Positions 1 to 8,840 are shown, counted from the first letter of the stretch. The stretch: DNA of 44,980 bases from Planctomycetota bacterium (GCA_027622195.1 JAQBZO010000013.1:1-44980), one strand, 5' to 3'. Notes: generated by a model not told the origin, from the sequence alone. Translations and numbers: made by a program.

Positions 1-1594
1 CCCCCGCGGCTCCAGGTTTGAATAGTCCGAGCGTGCCATTCGCCGCGATTGGCGCGCGATTCGCATCGAATCGGAAGTTATAGAGAGTCGCAAACCGAAG
101 TGCGTTTCCATTGGGGGTCGTCGCGAATGTCGCTCCCGTCCAAGTCACCGCGTTCGAGGTGGTCGTGGCAACCCAGTCCACTGAACTGTAGGGATCTCCC
201 GAGTGGTAATCGATGTCCTTGAATCCAACGTTGGTCACAACGGTTCCCGCCGCGAGAGGAACCGAGAAGGTCCGCGCCGCACGATTCGAGTTGAGATTGT
301 GAATCGCGTACTCGTAGTGCCAGGTGCCATTCCCGTTGTTGCTCGCTTTGCACGCGACGATGAATCGTCCGTCATCGATCACATCGACATACGCCAACTG
401 CACCGTTGGATCAGCCGTTCGCCACGCTTCAATCGCGGGTTTCTGTTGGACAGTCGGACCGGTGAGCGCTAACGCGTACGCGCCTCCAGTGAGCGCGCCC
501 ACTGTGGTTGCGCGATAGGACGCGTTGTTGTTGTCGTTGTTCGTCGCCGCATCCTGTGGATGGATGTAATGTCCTTCCGCGTAGTAGGTGGCTCCAGCAT
601 TCAGCGATGGATTGAGATCAAGAGCATTCACTTGAACTCGGCGACCAATCGTCGCAGGAGGGTTTGGCATTCCAGCGTTAAACGTGCCCGGGAAGATGCC
701 TGTGGTCGAATTGACTTCGCTTCGAGTTCCGAGTCCAAATTGTCCGCCGTTCAATCCTGCCGAATATGGATCTGAGCATCCCACTCCAAGATAGGTACCC
801 GTTGGAGAGGCAGTGCAAGCACCGCAAAGTGAGTCCTGCAACGCATAAAAGCCGTGTTTTCCCCATCCCATACCGATTTGCTCAAATCGTCCTGCCTTCA
901 TGCGATACATGTTCATCGGAATGAACGGATGGCGATTGTCTGGCGCTGCGAACCATTCGAGTTGAGCGTCACCGACATTGCAACTCGTCGTTCCGAACGC
1001 ATACGCCATGATGGTGATGCCGCCCGCGACAACACTTCCATACTGCGCCACATCCGGAATCGCTCCGACGATGACGTCGGGGCTGCCTGTTCCGCCACCG
1101 CCTCCACTGCCGCCAAAAGTGATGTTCATGGTTCCCACGCCGAAGGCATTCCCGTCGTATCCGCCGATCACGACGCGATAGGTCGTCGCCGCCAAAAGCG
1201 TCGCCGTCACACTGCTCTGATAATTGCAGGCGTCATCGTTGCATGCCACCACTCCAGCCGATGGGGTGCATGTATTCATGACCGCAAGACGCGTGTCCCA
1301 TGTGGCGAGGGCGCATGTGGTGAAGGTGTAACTTCCAGCTTCAGCGGGGGTAAATGTCCAGTACTTCGACTTGAACATCGTGTGCGCGCCGCACGGAGCA
1401 CTACTCGGAATCGCAAGATCTGTTGCCCCCGTCGTATCGAATGCATTGTTGCCGAGAGCGGCGGCGAGTGCTGCCGAGCAACTCGCTGACGCTGGCGCGC
1501 CATCCATTGTGCCACCCGCCGTGGAGTGCAGTTGACCGACGAAGACGGCGCATGCGCCAAAGAGGCAGACCGACAGTGCCGTGCGTGGATTCAT
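1..1594 (-). CDS. Secreted protein with PPC-like domain (C-terminus cut by window edge)
   Basis: The reading frame is open from an ATG at 1594 to the left edge, so about 531 residues are visible and the C-terminus is missing. It begins with a signal peptide (residues 1 to about 26, hydrophobic core ALSVCLFGACAVFVG). Residues about 60-160 look like a bacterial pre-peptidase-C-type beta-sandwich: a WTFTPAEAGSYTFTTC stretch, then DTRLAVMNTC, an ACNDDAC turn and a TYRVVIGGYDG strand. A Gly-rich linker follows. The next part is rich in Cys and Gly (TSCNVGDAQLEWFAAPDNRH, MGWGKHGFYAL, GVGCSDPYSAGLNGGQFGLG). I recall this pattern from planctomycete secreted proteins but cannot name it. The product is probably exported; no catalytic motif is recognised. 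It is transcribed divergently from the M24 peptidase across about 106 bases. Confidence 0.8.
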   Translation of the reverse strand, partial: MNPRTALSVCLFGACAVFVGQLHSTAGGTMDGAPASASCSAALAAALGNNAFDTTGATDLAIPSSAPCGAHTMFKSKYWTFTPAEAGSYTFTTCALATWDTRLAVMNTCTPSAGVVACNDDACNYQSSVTATLLAATTYRVVIGGYDGNAFGVGTMNITFGGSGGGGGTGSPDVIVGAIPDVAQYGSVVAGGITIMAYAFGTTSCNVGDAQLEWFAAPDNRHPFIPMNMYRMKAGRFEQIGMGWGKHGFYALQDSLCGACTASPTGTYLGVGCSDPYSAGLNGGQFGLGTRSEVNSTTGIFPGTFNAGMPNPPATIGRRVQVNALDLNPSLNAGATYYAEGHYIHPQDAATNNDNNNASYRATTVGALTGGAYALALTGPTVQQKPAIEAWRTADPTVQLAYVDVIDDGRFIVACKASNNGNGTWHYEYAIHNLNSNRAARTFSVPLAAGTVVTNVGFKDIDYHSGDPYSSVDWVATTTSNAVTWTGATFATTPNGNALRFATLYNFRFDANRAPIAANGTLGLFKPGAAG

Positions 1595-1700
1595 GGCACA
1601 AGGGTAGCCCCAGATATGGTCTGTGCCAAATCGGGATACCGAGGGATCGAGTGGTCCGACGACCCCGTTTCGAAGGGTCAAAGGTAGGATCAATACAACA

Positions 1701-2957
1701 ATGGCTCGAAGAACTGCCCGCAAGTCCCCTCCCACTGCTTCAGAAGTGCTCGTTGGCCCCCAAGAGTTCGCAGAGCGACGATCGGCGGCGCTTCGATCCC
1801 TCAAGGATCATGTTGGACTCGTCCTCGCGGGCGATGCGGACCCGTCGCTGCACGGCGCATGGCAGCCTCACCAACATTTTGCTTATCTCACTGGCATCAC
1901 CGACGAACCTGGCGCGATGCTGCTTCTCGATCCCACGAACCCGAGCGACGCGCGCAAAGCGATTCTCCTGCTGCGTCCTCTCAATCCAGAGTTAGAGCGG
2001 TGGGATGGATTTCGCGCGGCGATTGCATCGCCACTGCAAGAGCGTTACGGCATCAAGACGATCTTGCGCACCAACATGTTGTCTCGATTGTTGCTCGAAG
2101 CTGCGCGGCGATCGCGCAAACTCGCGTGCATGATGCCACTCTCTCCCTACAACGCGCCGAGGTCACAGGACCTTGACATCATGCGACAACAGTCCGATCG
2201 CATTCCAGGTTGTGTGTTGTCCGATCGCAGCTCGATCTTGGTGGACATGCGGTCGGCGAAGAGCAAGAGTGAGATTGAATGCATCCGCCGTGCTGGGCAA
2301 GTCACCGCGCACGGATTCGATGCAGCACTTCGCACCATTCGACCGGGCATCACCGAGTTCGATGTGCAAGAGTCGATGGAACACGCATACCGCACGAATG
2401 GAGCGCGAGCGACGGCGTATCGCACGATTGCAGGAAGCGGATTCAACGGAACGGTCCTTCACTACCACGCGAACGATCAGCCGCTTAACGCGGGAGATTT
2501 GATCGTCCTTGATAGCGGCGCTGCGTTGCACGGATATGCCTCGGATGTCACGCGAACCTATCCTGTTTCAGGCACATTCACTCCAAGACAGCGCGAGTTG
2601 TATTCCGTTGTATTGAAAGCGCTCGAGGCTGGGATTCGTGCTTGCCGCGCTGGGACGACGATTGCAAAGATTGATGCCGCCGCTCGAAAAGTCATCGTGG
2701 ATGCGGGGTACGGCGACGCATTCATTCATGGCACAAGCCACCACCTCGGACTCGAAGTCCACGACCCAATGCCCGATGGAGTCCTTCGCGAAGGATCGGT
2801 CATCACCGTTGAGCCTGGGATCTACTTGCCGAGCGAGTCGGTCGGTATTCGCATTGAGGACGATGTGGTCTGCACCAAGAATGGACCGATCAACCTCACC
2901 GGATCAATACCGAAGACGATCGCCGAGATTGAGTCGAGGATGTCAACGCGTCGATGA
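1701..2957 (+). CDS. pepP: M24 metallopeptidase, Xaa-Pro aminopeptidase type
   Basis: This 418-residue protein has the aminopeptidase P layout: a creatinase-like N-terminal domain (about 1-180) and a pita-bread catalytic domain. All five dinuclear metal ligands are visible: D271 and D282 (DSGAALHGYASDVTRTYP), H347 (HGTSHHLGLEVHD), E371 (VEPGIYLP) and E386 (GIRIEDDVV). The family removes N-terminal residues that precede proline, in the cytoplasm, using Mn2+. An in-frame ATG exists at 1623. I chose ATG 1701 because AAGGTAGGAT lies upstream and because family proteins begin close to the FAERRSAAL helix. The 3' end overlaps the convergent serB-like gene by 15 bases. The subfamily (PepP versus a general prolidase) is not certain. 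Confidence 0.9.
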   Translation: MARRTARKSPPTASEVLVGPQEFAERRSAALRSLKDHVGLVLAGDADPSLHGAWQPHQHFAYLTGITDEPGAMLLLDPTNPSDARKAILLLRPLNPELERWDGFRAAIASPLQERYGIKTILRTNMLSRLLLEAARRSRKLACMMPLSPYNAPRSQDLDIMRQQSDRIPGCVLSDRSSILVDMRSAKSKSEIECIRRAGQVTAHGFDAALRTIRPGITEFDVQESMEHAYRTNGARATAYRTIAGSGFNGTVLHYHANDQPLNAGDLIVLDSGAALHGYASDVTRTYPVSGTFTPRQRELYSVVLKALEAGIRACRAGTTIAKIDAAARKVIVDAGYGDAFIHGTSHHLGLEVHDPMPDGVLREGSVITVEPGIYLPSESVGIRIEDDVVCTKNGPINLTGSIPKTIAEIESRMSTRR

Positions 2958-3641
2958 GATCGATCCCGTTGCGTCCAAAAGATCCCACCTGCTCAACACG
3001 TCGGCGAAATCGGAAGCCGTCGCGTCGGCGCAGCGCGTGACCGCTTCTCGATGAACGTGTTCGGTGTAGGCAATGAACCAATCCACTGCGCCACGAGTTC
3101 TCGCTTCGAGATCAGTCACTCCATCGCCGACCAAGAGGATCGGGCGACTCAACGCGAGCGCTTCGATGACGATGGGCTTGCCCCCTGTCTTTCCCAGTGG
3201 ATTGTGCTCATCCATTCCGAGATAGAAACCATCATGGCTAAATCGAAATGTATTCGCGTGACAATGCGAGGCGCGGATGCCGAGCGTCTCACACACAGGC
3301 GCCACCCACTCTTGAAACCCGCCGCTCACGACATGTATTCGATCTCGACGGGCGTGGATGACTGGCGCAAGAGCGAGCAGACTCGTCGTGATCTGAGTGT
3401 TGAGGTGCTCGATGAGTCTTGCGATGTTCGCTTGTGAAAAACGAATCAACGAAAAACGGCGGGCAAGGCTCTCTTGCAGCGTGATGGAGCCATCCATTCC
3501 CAGTCGGGTGATCTCTTCGATCTCTGAAGTGATCCGCGCTCCCTCTTCGCCGGAACCCACCACCAATCGAGCCAACTCATCGAGCGCTTCAACGCAAACG
3601 ATTGTGCTATCAAAGTCGAGGATCAGCGTCGATTGGCTCAC
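2943..3641 (-). CDS. serB: HAD-superfamily phosphatase, phosphoserine-phosphatase-like
   Basis: This 232-residue HAD hydrolase carries DFDST near the N-terminus (motif I, nucleophile and acid/base aspartates), VVSGG (motif II), a lysine in the GKTGGKP segment (motif III) and LLVGDGVTDLEA (motif IV, Mg2+ binding). The helical cap after motif I (EALDELARLVV…EEITRLGMDGSI) matches the SerB type, which hydrolyses O-phosphoserine to serine. Related HAD-IB enzymes use other substrates, so specificity is inferred. The start is GTG at 3641; it overlaps the stop of the upstream membrane-protein gene by four bases (GTGA), so translation is probably coupled. The 3' end overlaps the convergent M24 peptidase gene by 15 bases. 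Confidence 0.8.
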   Translation of the reverse strand: MSQSTLILDFDSTIVCVEALDELARLVVGSGEEGARITSEIEEITRLGMDGSITLQESLARRFSLIRFSQANIARLIEHLNTQITTSLLALAPVIHARRDRIHVVSGGFQEWVAPVCETLGIRASHCHANTFRFSHDGFYLGMDEHNPLGKTGGKPIVIEALALSRPILLVGDGVTDLEARTRGAVDWFIAYTEHVHREAVTRCADATASDFADVLSRWDLLDATGSISSTR

Positions 3642-4807
3642 TGCTCCGACTCAATGGGAAGAGTGCGAGGTCCGAGGGATGTTCCGCACTCGGGGCACGA
3701 TGCGTTGAGGGGCGTTCCTCGAAGTTCATACTGGCATGTGGGGCAGTAACGCAGCTCGAGTCCCACCAGAATGCCGAGTCGACATCGTCCGCACTCGCTC
3801 GATCCTGGCAGCACACTTTGTCGGATACCACATGACGGACACTCAATGCGCACCACCGTGACATCGTCCAATGATCGTCGTTTCACTTGCGATGATCGTT
3901 CAAATCGGTCGAGCACGAGGGTGACGAGCAATCCGCTCACCGCGAGCACGATCAATGCCGCAACGATCGTGCCCATCTCACCGTTCCACTGAAACCGATT
4001 GATCCACCCCTCGTAGGAAACTCCAGCTCCAGCGAGTCCCATGCACACAAGGGTCCATTGGTGAACGATTCGTGCCCACTTCGGACCGCGCGCATGGTCG
4101 ATGAGGAGCGCGCCCGAGAGGATGGCAACAATCGTCGTGACTCCCGTGCACATCGCAACGAGATCGGGGGTCACTCTAACGCCCGCGGGAAGGATGATGA
4201 ACCAAGCCACAGCCCCTAGAACAGCGAGAAGACGAGTTGCCCATCGCACAGATCGACGGGATGTGCGCGTGGCTTCTCCGACAGGATCACCCAGAAGGGT
4301 GGAGGCGATCGCATATCCAACCAACGAAAGCACGACGCCACGGGCATTCCAAATCGTGCTGTTCATGTTCCAGATTTGCGCGCTCCAACCAAGCGCGGCC
4401 GCCGATGCGCCGCCAATGATCGCTAAACCTGCGGCTCGAAAACGAACTCCGCCGCACATCATGAGTCCCGGGAACGCGATGCAGAACCAACCCCACTGAA
4501 GCAAAGTCGTGGTCGCGAGGTCGGCTTGGAACCCATTTGGAATTGCCTCCCACACAAACAGAATGCCGACGCTTCCAGAAGAAATGATGATAAAAAACCA
4601 AGCGGCGGCGAGAGGAGGAACTCCCCTTGAATCAATGATCCGCCCCATCGGCATGAGCATCGTGCTCGCAACAGCCAAGATGGTTGCGGTGCCCGTCATC
4701 TTCCACCCCCACACTGCGCCACCAGAGAAAAGTGCGACGACCGCGCACAGTGCTGTTGCGCCAAGGCTTGAGAGAAGCACGCGCGTCAAGAGTGATCGCA
4801 GATTCAC
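3638..4807 (-). CDS. Multi-pass membrane protein with C-terminal zinc ribbons
   Basis: The protein has 389 residues. The first 300 or so form about ten hydrophobic segments with short loops. The last 75 are soluble and Cys-rich: CPSC…CGRC, then CPTCQYELRG…CPECG, which are two probable zinc ribbons. The second ribbon (CPxCxYxLxG then CPECG) is frequent in Phycisphaerae proteins. No enzymatic motif is seen and the function is unknown; a sensor, scaffold or membrane-assembly role is possible but unsupported. The gene lies downstream of tRNA-Thr on the same strand, and its stop overlaps the GTG start of the serB-like gene by four bases, so the two are probably translated together. Confidence 0.75.
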   Translation of the reverse strand: MNLRSLLTRVLLSSLGATALCAVVALFSGGAVWGWKMTGTATILAVASTMLMPMGRIIDSRGVPPLAAAWFFIIISSGSVGILFVWEAIPNGFQADLATTTLLQWGWFCIAFPGLMMCGGVRFRAAGLAIIGGASAAALGWSAQIWNMNSTIWNARGVVLSLVGYAIASTLLGDPVGEATRTSRRSVRWATRLLAVLGAVAWFIILPAGVRVTPDLVAMCTGVTTIVAILSGALLIDHARGPKWARIVHQWTLVCMGLAGAGVSYEGWINRFQWNGEMGTIVAALIVLAVSGLLVTLVLDRFERSSQVKRRSLDDVTVVRIECPSCGIRQSVLPGSSECGRCRLGILVGLELRYCPTCQYELRGTPLNASCPECGTSLGPRTLPIESEQ

Positions 4808-4845
4808 GATATCAGTCTACGCCCCGTTGACGATGCGATCGACAA

Positions 4846-4918
4846 AGCCGCCAACCGGAATTGAACCGGTAACCTCTCGCTTACAAGGCGAGTGCTCTAC
4901 CAATTGAGCTACGGCGGC
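4846..4918 (-). tRNA. tRNA-Thr (anticodon TGT)
   Basis: On the minus strand a full 73-base cloverleaf can be folded. The 7-bp acceptor stem pairs GCCGCCG with TGGCGGC, including one G-T pair, and the discriminator is T. The D arm is GCTC/GAGC with an 8-base loop. The anticodon stem is CTCGC/GCGAG around the loop CTTGTAA, giving anticodon TGT. The T arm is ACCGG/CCGGT around TTCAATT. CCA is not encoded. The 5' end lies only 10 bases after the mnmG stop codon, so the tRNA may be cut from the mnmG transcript by RNase P. Confidence 0.95.
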
Positions 4919-4928
4919 GAGCAATCCC

Positions 4929-6890
4929 CTATTGTCCCATATCCGAGTCTGTTGCGCGAATGGCTTTTTGCCGTTCGATCGCGACTGTCAATAGTGTGAG
5001 ATCGACTGGATTGATCCCCGAAAGTCGACTCGCTTGTCCGAATGTCGCGGGTCGGTGGCGATGAAGAACTTCGACCGCTTCATTCCGCAATCCTCGCACC
5101 GACTTCGGATCAAGCCATGCTGGAATCTGCGCGCGCTCTTGATCGGCCATGCGTCGCACCTCGGATCTCTGCCGCTGCACATAGGGTTCGTAGCGCACCG
5201 CCGTGATAGCTCGTTCGACGAGTTTGAGCTCTTCGTCAGGACAGTATTCGAGAGCGAATGCGCGCGGCGACACATCCATGTGGAGTGCTTGAACGCGCGC
5301 ACCGCCCACCATGAGCGCACCGAGACGCGCGAGCGATTCGCGCCGCGATTCCCAGAGATTCCACCGTGTGTCATCCACCAAACCGAATGTCTTTCCTCGT
5401 GGAGTCAGCCGTTCATCGGCGTTGTCCGCGCGCAAGTGCAGTCGATGCTCAGCGCGCGAAGTGAACATTCGATACGGCTCTCGAGGCGTCTTCGTCACAA
5501 GGTCATCCATCATGACGCCGATGTAAGCCTCATCTCGCCCGAATGTAATGGGTTGCTCACCCACGGTTCGACGCGCCGCGTTCAATCCAGCAAGAATCCC
5601 CTGCCCTGCGGCCTCTTCGTATCCGGTGGTTCCGTTGATTTGTCCTGCGAGGAAGAGTCCTTGAACGAGGTGTGTTTCACAGGTTGCAGCAATTTGATGT
5701 GGCCACACCATGTCATATTCGACCGCGTATCCATATCGCAGAATGCGTGCCTTCTCACATCCAGCCATGGCGTGGACGATGATCTCTTGCACATCGGGCG
5801 GAAGACTCGTCGAGATTCCGTTGCAATACAGCTCGTCGGTATGGAGTCCCTCAGGTTCGAGAAACACTTGATGCGATGGACGATCAGCGAAGCGGACGAT
5901 CTTGTCTTCGATGCTCGGACAATAACGCGGTCCGCACTTCGCATCGATTTGCCCTGAATACATCGGGGCGCGGTGAAGATTCGCGCGAATGACTTCGTGT
6001 GCCTCATTCGTCGTATGGGTGATGTGACAAGCCACTTGGCGCAAACGCGGTGTCGATCCAGTCGTGAGGTCGCTCATCCACAGCGGTGGGACATCAGAGT
6101 ATTGCGCGTCGAGCCCCGCGAAGTCCACCGATGGAGCGAAGAGTCGCGGAGGCGTGCCCGTCTTCAGTCGCCCAAGTTCAAAACCGAGCTCGCGAAGTGC
6201 GCGCGACATCCCACCTGCGGCGCCTTCTCCAACTCGTCCACCAGGAGTCGTGACAGGACCTGTGTGCATGAGCCCCGCCATAAATGTGCCAGTGGTCAGA
6301 ACACACGCGGTGCATGGGACGAAGAGCCCATCCTTCACCGCGCACGCGGTGTCGATTGATCGCGTGGGCTTGTTTCCAAAAATCGCACGCGGCGCGGCGA
6401 GTGGATCAAGCGCGTTCTCGATGGCGCTTGAATCAGGTTCGACAATCCCCGCACCACTGGCAAGCACAACACCTCGGATCACTCCATTCTCGACTTCGAG
6501 TCGAATGACCTCACCACAAACCACTTCAACCCCTTGCATCTGGGAAACGAGGCGTTGGACTTCGGCTGCATAGGCGTATCGATCGCACTGCACGCGCGGT
6601 CCGCGCACGGCGGGACCCTTGCTCGTGTTGAGCACCTTGAACATGATGCCCGTGGCATCGGTGGCACGACCCATCACCCCTCCGAGGGCGTCGACTTCTC
6701 GGACGAGTTGCCCCTTGCCGAGTCCACCATTCGCGGGATTGCAGCTCATCGCTCCGATGCGTGATGGATCGAGGGTGACCAGCAGCACGCGCGCGCCTGA
6801 GCGACTCAACAATGCCGATGATGCCGCTCGAGCCGCTTCGGCTCCAGCGTGCCCTCCTCCAATGATCACAATCGTTTGCGTGTGCGTCAT
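4929..6890 (-). CDS. mnmG: tRNA uridine-5-carboxymethylaminomethyl modification enzyme
   Basis: MnmG (GidA) works with MnmE to place the carboxymethylaminomethyl group on wobble U34 of certain tRNAs, using FAD, NADH and methylene-tetrahydrofolate. The 653-residue protein has the FAD-binding IIGGGHAGAEAA at its N-terminus, SCNPANGGLGKG, signature GPRYCPSIEDKIVRF and signature AGQINGTTGYEEAAGQG. The helical C-terminal domain that contacts MnmE is present. Length is slightly above the usual 620-630. ATG 6890 is chosen because the Rossmann motif follows directly; an in-frame ATG at 6902 would add four residues. mnmE is not in the window. tRNA-Thr lies 10 bases downstream. The divergent leucyl aminopeptidase gene starts only 37 bases away. 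Confidence 0.96.
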   Translation of the reverse strand: MTHTQTIVIIGGGHAGAEAARAASSALLSRSGARVLLVTLDPSRIGAMSCNPANGGLGKGQLVREVDALGGVMGRATDATGIMFKVLNTSKGPAVRGPRVQCDRYAYAAEVQRLVSQMQGVEVVCGEVIRLEVENGVIRGVVLASGAGIVEPDSSAIENALDPLAAPRAIFGNKPTRSIDTACAVKDGLFVPCTACVLTTGTFMAGLMHTGPVTTPGGRVGEGAAGGMSRALRELGFELGRLKTGTPPRLFAPSVDFAGLDAQYSDVPPLWMSDLTTGSTPRLRQVACHITHTTNEAHEVIRANLHRAPMYSGQIDAKCGPRYCPSIEDKIVRFADRPSHQVFLEPEGLHTDELYCNGISTSLPPDVQEIIVHAMAGCEKARILRYGYAVEYDMVWPHQIAATCETHLVQGLFLAGQINGTTGYEEAAGQGILAGLNAARRTVGEQPITFGRDEAYIGVMMDDLVTKTPREPYRMFTSRAEHRLHLRADNADERLTPRGKTFGLVDDTRWNLWESRRESLARLGALMVGGARVQALHMDVSPRAFALEYCPDEELKLVERAITAVRYEPYVQRQRSEVRRMADQERAQIPAWLDPKSVRGLRNEAVEVLHRHRPATFGQASRLSGINPVDLTLLTVAIERQKAIRATDSDMGQ

Positions 6891-6927
6891 GCTCAGGTGC
6901 ATTGTACTTGTCTACCATGCCTTCCCC

Positions 6928-8367
6928 ATGTTCAAGAACATCAAGATTGGCACCTCACCAAAGCAGTTCGTCCTCCTCGCCGTTGGCGCAGATCGAAAAG
7001 TTCCGCCGCACGCGTACCGCTCGAACAGTGGTGCGAAGGATGCGTTGAAGCATGCGCTCTTTACAGGCAGTATGGGAGAGATCGTTGCAGGTCCTGGCCA
7101 ATTCGTACTCGTAGGACTCGGAAAGAAAGAAGCCCGCACCCCGCTTGCTTTTCGCACTCTTGGCGCGCGACTTCTTGCTGCACTCGACAAGGCAAAGATT
7201 GACTCCGTGTTGATCGTCTCGGATGAACTCAACGCGGCACAAGGTCAATCGATCGCTGAAGGAATGGGGCTCGCTCAGTGGCGTTTTGACGATCATCGCG
7301 GAACCGCCTCGCGCGCCAAGGAGCCGAAGGGTGTGCTTACGGTGGAAGGAGGCGATTCTGATTTGCACAAATCGTTCATCAGAGGACTCGCCCTCGCGCA
7401 AAGCATCAATGTGGCAAGACAATTCGCTGCGACTCCACCGAATGTCTGTCGTCCAAACTGGGTTGGATCCGAGGCGAAGCGAATGGCACGACAATCCTCG
7501 CTTCGGTGCAGAGTGATTGATGTTGCGCAAGCCAAGAAACTCGGCATGGGCGGACTCGTCGCCGTTGGACAAGGCAGTTCTGTTCCTCCATGCCTCGTGG
7601 TGATTGAGCATCGACCCACTCGCGCACGCGGAGGACATCTCGTGCTCGTCGGAAAGACGATCACCTACGACACTGGTGGTTACTCGCTCAAGGTAAACAA
7701 CGGCATGGTTGGGATGAAGTACGACAAGTGTGGAGGTGCTGCAGTCCTCGGTGCCATGCACGCCATCGCCGCGCAAAAACTTCCCATTCGCGTGACTGCG
7801 ATTCTCGCCGTCGCTGAAAACATGGTGTCGGATGATGCGTACCGACCCGATGACATCATTACCCTGCACAACGGAGTCACCGTTGAAGTCACGAATACCG
7901 ATGCGGAAGGACGACTCGTGCTCGCCGATGCACTCGCCTACGCCACATCGACACTCAAGCCCGACTACATCGTTGACGTCGCCACGCTGACTGGAGGCGT
8001 GGTCGTCGCACTCGGCGCATTCTGCGCCGGTCTCTTCTGCGAAAACGATGGATTCCGCGCGAGCGTGGAATCGGCTGCAGCCCGAACGGATGAACGTGTA
8101 TGGAGGCTTCCGCTCTGGTCAGAACACCGCGATTTCATGCGCTCGCGTCACGCCGACATCCTCAATAGCAATCCAGCGAGACAGGCGTACCCGATTCAGG
8201 GCGCCGCGTTCCTGAGTTATTTCGTCGATGAAAAAACACCGTGGGCACACATCGATATCGCGGGTGTGGCGAGCAAAGAGAATGCAGGATCATCTCCGAC
8301 AGGAGTTGGACCTACTGGATACGGCGTCAAACTCTTGACAGAACTCGCAACCAGCCTCGCGGGCTGA
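6928..8367 (+). CDS. pepA: Leucyl aminopeptidase, family M17
   Basis: This is a 479-residue M17 aminopeptidase, an enzyme that usually forms a hexamer and needs two metal ions. The signature NTDAEGRL is intact and supplies the metal-binding Asp and Glu and the catalytic Arg. The other essential residues can be placed in GKTITYDTGGYSLK (metal-binding Lys and Asp, catalytic Lys) and in MKYDKCGGAA (metal-binding Asp). The first block is usually GKGxTFDSGG, so the Thr, Tyr and Thr here are unusual. The start is ATG 6928 (MFKNIKIG), which gives the normal family length; the frame stays open upstream only because it runs antisense to mnmG. The rpiB gene converges on it with a 5-base gap. Confidence 0.93.
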   Translation: MFKNIKIGTSPKQFVLLAVGADRKVPPHAYRSNSGAKDALKHALFTGSMGEIVAGPGQFVLVGLGKKEARTPLAFRTLGARLLAALDKAKIDSVLIVSDELNAAQGQSIAEGMGLAQWRFDDHRGTASRAKEPKGVLTVEGGDSDLHKSFIRGLALAQSINVARQFAATPPNVCRPNWVGSEAKRMARQSSLRCRVIDVAQAKKLGMGGLVAVGQGSSVPPCLVVIEHRPTRARGGHLVLVGKTITYDTGGYSLKVNNGMVGMKYDKCGGAAVLGAMHAIAAQKLPIRVTAILAVAENMVSDDAYRPDDIITLHNGVTVEVTNTDAEGRLVLADALAYATSTLKPDYIVDVATLTGGVVVALGAFCAGLFCENDGFRASVESAAARTDERVWRLPLWSEHRDFMRSRHADILNSNPARQAYPIQGAAFLSYFVDEKTPWAHIDIAGVASKENAGSSPTGVGPTGYGVKLLTELATSLAG

Positions 8368-8372
8368 TCTCA

Positions 8373-8840
8373 TCAACTTGCGGGAACAGATGAGGGGGCG
8401 TGCCCCTCTTCGATTTCGCCCAGTTTGGCAACGCGGCGCGCGTGTCGTCCACCTTCAAAACTGGTGGACATCCACACATCGCAGATGCGCTTCGCCAAAG
8501 TCGTGCCAGTGAGATCTGCCGAGAGGCAAAGGACATTCGCATCGTTGTGTGAACGGCTCAATTGTGCGCTGAGTTCATCGCCCGCGAGTGCGGCGCGACA
8601 TCCGTGCACCTTGTTCGCGGCGATGCACATTCCAATTCCCGTTCCGCAAATGAGAACGCCGCGGTCCGCGCCTCCGTGCGAAACGGTGTTGGCGACCAAC
8701 CATGCGGCATCGGGATAATCGACAGGTCGTCCCGACGTGTCACCGATCACCGTTGCGGTATGCCCAAGCGTGGTGAGGTGCGAGGCGAGGGTCGCGGCTA
8801 CCTGAGTGCCACGGTGATCACTCGAGATGACGATTTTCAT
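8373..8840 (-). CDS. rpiB: Ribose 5-phosphate isomerase B
   Basis: RpiB interconverts ribose 5-phosphate and ribulose 5-phosphate in the pentose phosphate pathway. The 155-residue protein has SSDHRG (D9, H10), VDYPD, the active-site loop GVLICGTGIGMCIAANKV with C65, and SRSHNDANVL with the second catalytic histidine region. This matches LacA/RpiB proteins along their full length. A C-terminal tail (GEIEEGHAPSSVPAS) goes a little beyond the core. The start ATG overlaps the stop of the upstream phosphatase gene by four bases (ATGA), so the pair is translationally coupled. LMW-phosphatase next to rpiB is a known bacterial neighbourhood. Confidence 0.95.
   Translation of the reverse strand: MKIVISSDHRGTQVAATLASHLTTLGHTATVIGDTSGRPVDYPDAAWLVANTVSHGGADRGVLICGTGIGMCIAANKVHGCRAALAGDELSAQLSRSHNDANVLCLSADLTGTTLAKRICDVWMSTSFEGGRHARRVAKLGEIEEGHAPSSVPAS

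Noticed and set aside
854-1489. 211-codon plus-strand open frame
   Set aside because: It is antisense to the secreted-protein gene, whose signal peptide and PPC-like domain are clear.
6955-7869. 304-codon minus-strand open frame
   Set aside because: It is the antisense frame of pepA; no family pattern.
8369-8394. CTCATC/GATGAG stem at the pepA/rpiB junction as terminator
   Set aside because: Only 6 weak pairs around a 14-base loop and no T run; it may be chance.
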